Shown here: positions 62,102 to 64,000 of the stretch, one piece after another
Position numbering within the stretch: position 1 is the first letter of the stretch
Layout: every line of letters starts with the position of its first letter
Origin: Lachnospiraceae bacterium UBA7202
GTDB lineage: Bacteria; Bacillota; Clostridia; Lachnospirales; Lachnospiraceae
Length of the DNA stretch: 64,000 nucleotides
Direction of reading: 5' to 3'
Assembly: GCA_002490705.1 (NCBI GenBank)
Contig: DKUO01000023.1
Location: forward strand, 11,375 to 75,374
The notes under the pieces: model-generated
Database searches by the model: none
What the model was told of the DNA's origin: nothing
What the model saw: the letters and a program-made list of their open reading frames with translations, nothing else
Position numbers and translations under genes: made by a program

Positions 62102-63069
62102 CTTACGCTTACAAGGGACTCTTCGCTAACCTTGGAAAATTCTTCACATAGTTCTTTTATATACGTCCTCTTCGCCAACACCGCGACCCATTCTTTTGGA
62201 ATATTATCAAAGCCATAATATATTCCGGCCAATCCTCCAGCAACTGCACCAACTGTATCCGTATCCTCTCCAAGATTCACTGCTTTTAAAACACATTCTG
62301 CATACGAATTTGTATTTAACAGACACCAAACTGCCGCTTCTAAAGTATGAACAACATAACCGTCACTTTCAATTTCTATATCAGACAATTTGGAAAACAT
62401 TGTCAGATCTTTTAAACGTGAATATACACATATGTCGTCCCACGCATTACTCTCATAGTATTCAAAAGCACTCTTGATTCCCCGTTCTACAGATTCATAT
62501 AAAGATCGTCTACCTCCTAATAATTTCATCGCTATATTTATATAAATACCACATCCGATAAGACTTATTGGATGTCTATGTGTCAATGCAGAAATATTAT
62601 GTACTATTTTTATCTGACGCGCCATACTTAGATCCATTTGATTCTGTAAATAAAACGCAATTGGAAGAATTCTCATTAAAGACCCGTTTCCATTTTCGTA
62701 CTCTGAAGCACCTCCACACTCCAGCGGCTCCATCCCTCTGCCATAGTTCATAATTGCTCTGCTAGTTGAATTTCCCACATCAAAAACTTCTGTAGTTGCA
62801 GTATAATCACTATACATAAGCCAATTGGAAAACTTATTCATAATATCTGTATAATCTATTTTGTGCCTACTAACAATACTATCTATTAACGCTAATGTTA
62901 AACTTGTATCATCCGACCAAGTTCCCATTGGCTGATTATGTGTTCCATACTCCCTCATAGAAACAACTGGATTTTCAGCTATTTCCTTCCGGCTTTTAAA
63001 TTCAACAGGAACTCCAAGAGCATCACCTATTGCCAACCCAATAATTCCATCGTAAATCCCATTCAACAT
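62098..63069 (-). CDS. ADP-ribosylglycohydrolase family protein
   Basis: A 323-residue DraG-like all-helical hydrolase. The metal motifs are GLAIGDALGVPVEF near residue 12, GTWSDDTSLTLAL near residue 50 and LGEDTDTVGAVAGGLAG near residue 273. These acidic residues bind two magnesium ions and position ADP-ribose. It may remove ADP-ribose from a protein or process a metabolite. The coding sequence is visibly AT-richer than the genes to its left, suggesting recent acquisition. GGTGGAG precedes the ATG at 63069. Confidence 0.92.
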   Translation of the reverse strand: MLNGIYDGIIGLAIGDALGVPVEFKSRKEIAENPVVSMREYGTHNQPMGTWSDDTSLTLALIDSIVSRHKIDYTDIMNKFSNWLMYSDYTATTEVFDVGNSTSRAIMNYGRGMEPLECGGASEYENGNGSLMRILPIAFYLQNQMDLSMARQIKIVHNISALTHRHPISLIGCGIYINIAMKLLGGRRSLYESVERGIKSAFEYYESNAWDDICVYSRLKDLTMFSKLSDIEIESDGYVVHTLEAAVWCLLNTNSYAECVLKAVNLGEDTDTVGAVAGGLAGIYYGFDNIPKEWVAVLAKRTYIKELCEEFSKVSEESLVSVR

Positions 63070-63351
63070 AATTCTCCACCCTGGTCATTTTCAAAATAAT
63101 TCTAATCAAAAACAGCTTTTCCTTGTTTTTGCCAATTTTACCATAGATTCATGTCTTTGAATAGATTTTCCGAAGATAAAATGGTCACAACAATCTTTTA
63201 ATTCATCCAATTTTCATTATTTTGCAAAGTTCTTCTTGATATCATAGGGCGGCGTCTGGTAATCCCCATTGCCGCGTCCGATTTTAGCTTCACAATCACC
63301 GGTATCTGGTTTTTACATACGAAATTATATATCAGAAGCACTCGCGAACTG
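63070..63351. other. Intergenic region, AT-rich, possible remnant coding segment
   Basis: The left part is AT-rich and should carry the promoter of the ADP-ribosylglycohydrolase gene, though no strong -35/-10 pair was found. On the minus strand 63312-63217 is an open stretch of 31 codons ending in TAA that reads like a protein C-terminus (GRGNGDYQTPPYDIKKNFAK) without a start; it may be a gene remnant. Confidence 0.3.
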
Positions 63352-63720
63352 TCAACCCAAAAATTCCCCCAGTCTGTATGCCTGTTCCGGGTATTGACTT
63401 TGTTTCGTCATAGGCAATGTACCACAGCCTTTTCCCAACACCATCCCACAGTCTTCCAAATACAGGTATTTAACCAATGTCCTGTAATGTGTTTCCAGTG
63501 CTTCAAACGTCCAATCGTCGTTGTTCCACGCAACTGACAGTAAAGCCGATTTCATATGTTTTCTTTGGATACTGCCGTTAAATGCGCAGAAACGATCAAT
63601 TAACGTTTTGAGCTGTGCAGACATTCCATAGTAATAAAGCGGGGTAGCAAATACCAACATATCTGCGTCTAAAATCTCCGGTTTGATCTTCTCCATGTCG
63701 TCCTTTTGCACGCAGGGTCC
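63352..63720 (-). pseudogene. Flavodoxin-like NAD(P)H-dependent oxidoreductase, N-terminus missing
   Basis: The frame ending at 63352 encodes the C-terminal two thirds of an FMN reductase-type protein: CVQKDDMEKIKPEILDAD, then LVFATPLYYYGMSAQLKTLI with the FMN contact and DRFCAFNG. The normal start with its GSPR phosphate-binding loop is absent; upstream of about 63720 the sequence belongs to another gene. An ATG at 63711 could still allow translation of 119 residues, but the flavin site would be incomplete. Confidence 0.8.
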
Positions 63721-63986
63721 TTCGTATCCTGTTCACTTTCTGCTTCTTCTGCCTTTTTGGTGGTATCAAAGATGATTTTCGGGTTTCCGTTTTCGTCCTT
63801 CCCCATGTGGTACAAACCACTTGGTTTCTTCCCTGACTTCTCACTACTGATATATTCATCCTTTGGTGCCAGAATAATTTCGGACTTGCCTTTTTCTTCG
63901 GCTCTTTCCGCATCTTTTGCCGTTTGTTCGGTCTGCGCCTTGTTAATATAATCAAGACCGTACCTGTTACTGATTTCCATTGACAT
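63669..63986 (-). pseudogene. Chimeric ORF: N-terminus of an unknown protein joined out of frame to the oxidoreductase
   Basis: ATG at 63986 with AGGAGGA at the window edge opens 105 residues. Up to about residue 89 it reads as the start of a hydrophilic Lachnospiraceae-type protein (SEIILAPKDEYISSEKSGKK then SGLYHMGKDENGNPKIIFD). From about 63720 on, the frame runs through the oxidoreductase fragment in the wrong register and ends at 63669. The pattern is a deletion that removed the 3' end of one gene and the 5' end of the other. Confidence 0.7.
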
Positions 63987-64000
63987 AATTCTGTCCTCCT

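Noticed and set aside
63217..63312. A small gene on the minus strand
   Set aside because: An in-frame stop precedes it and no start codon or ribosome site exists; at most a remnant.

Overview
The window reads as chromosome of a mid-GC Gram-positive Clostridia, most likely a Lachnospiraceae member. This is inferred from the gene complement (hprK, rapZ, whiA and a Crh-like HPr in one cluster; fused iron/sugar-phosphate-type ABC permease; lantibiotic-type immunity transporter), strong AGGAGG ribosome binding sites, very short intergenic gaps and ATGA overlaps. No rRNA, tRNA, CRISPR array or intact mobile element was seen.

Layout. 1-2711: end of a sensor kinase, an AraC regulator and a divergent GH51 arabinofuranosidase. 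2712-4680: a structured leader and a sodium:alanine-type symporter. 4698-6681: class II aldolase and a lipid kinase. 6783-16258: a long leftward core block, ftsH-uvrC-hprK-ROK glucokinase-murB-rapZ-whiA-crh, in which the HPr-like protein has Glu instead of the phosphorylatable His15 but keeps Ser46, the HPr kinase target. 16342-20414: pyrG facing a GH3 beta-glucosidase. 20490-23477: MFS exporter with an attenuator-like leader, a DNA glycosylase homologue and a zinc alcohol dehydrogenase. 23533-26248: an unexplained three-gene operon with DUF2589-type proteins. 26338-31014: a two-component system divergent from a three-part lantibiotic-immunity-like ABC transporter. 31011-32128: a small protein and a ketopantoate reductase-like protein.

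32302-41069: a leftward cluster of sensor binding protein, YesM-like kinase, YesN-like regulator and a complete ABC importer. Its layout resembles the hexose-phosphate sensing system HptA-HptS-HptR joined to an importer. 41129-50757: a ten-gene Mrp/Mbh-type sodium-proton module with four antiporter-like subunits and no hydrogenase genes. 50829-57115: an MMPL/RND exporter with a large surface protein carrying GLUG-like repeats, divergent from ktrB-ktrA (57167-59272), with a perfect palindrome between them. 59298-61189: small housekeeping genes (metallo-hydrolase, YbaK, TfoX-N, DUF3795). 61241-63069: an AT-richer pair, an AraC regulator and an ADP-ribosylglycohydrolase. 63352-63986: a rearrangement scar joining two broken genes.

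The strongest candidates for something undescribed are the DUF2589 operon, the four-antiporter Mbh-like module and the leader-peptide attenuator before the MFS exporter. All functional assignments come from reading motifs and context; no database search was run.
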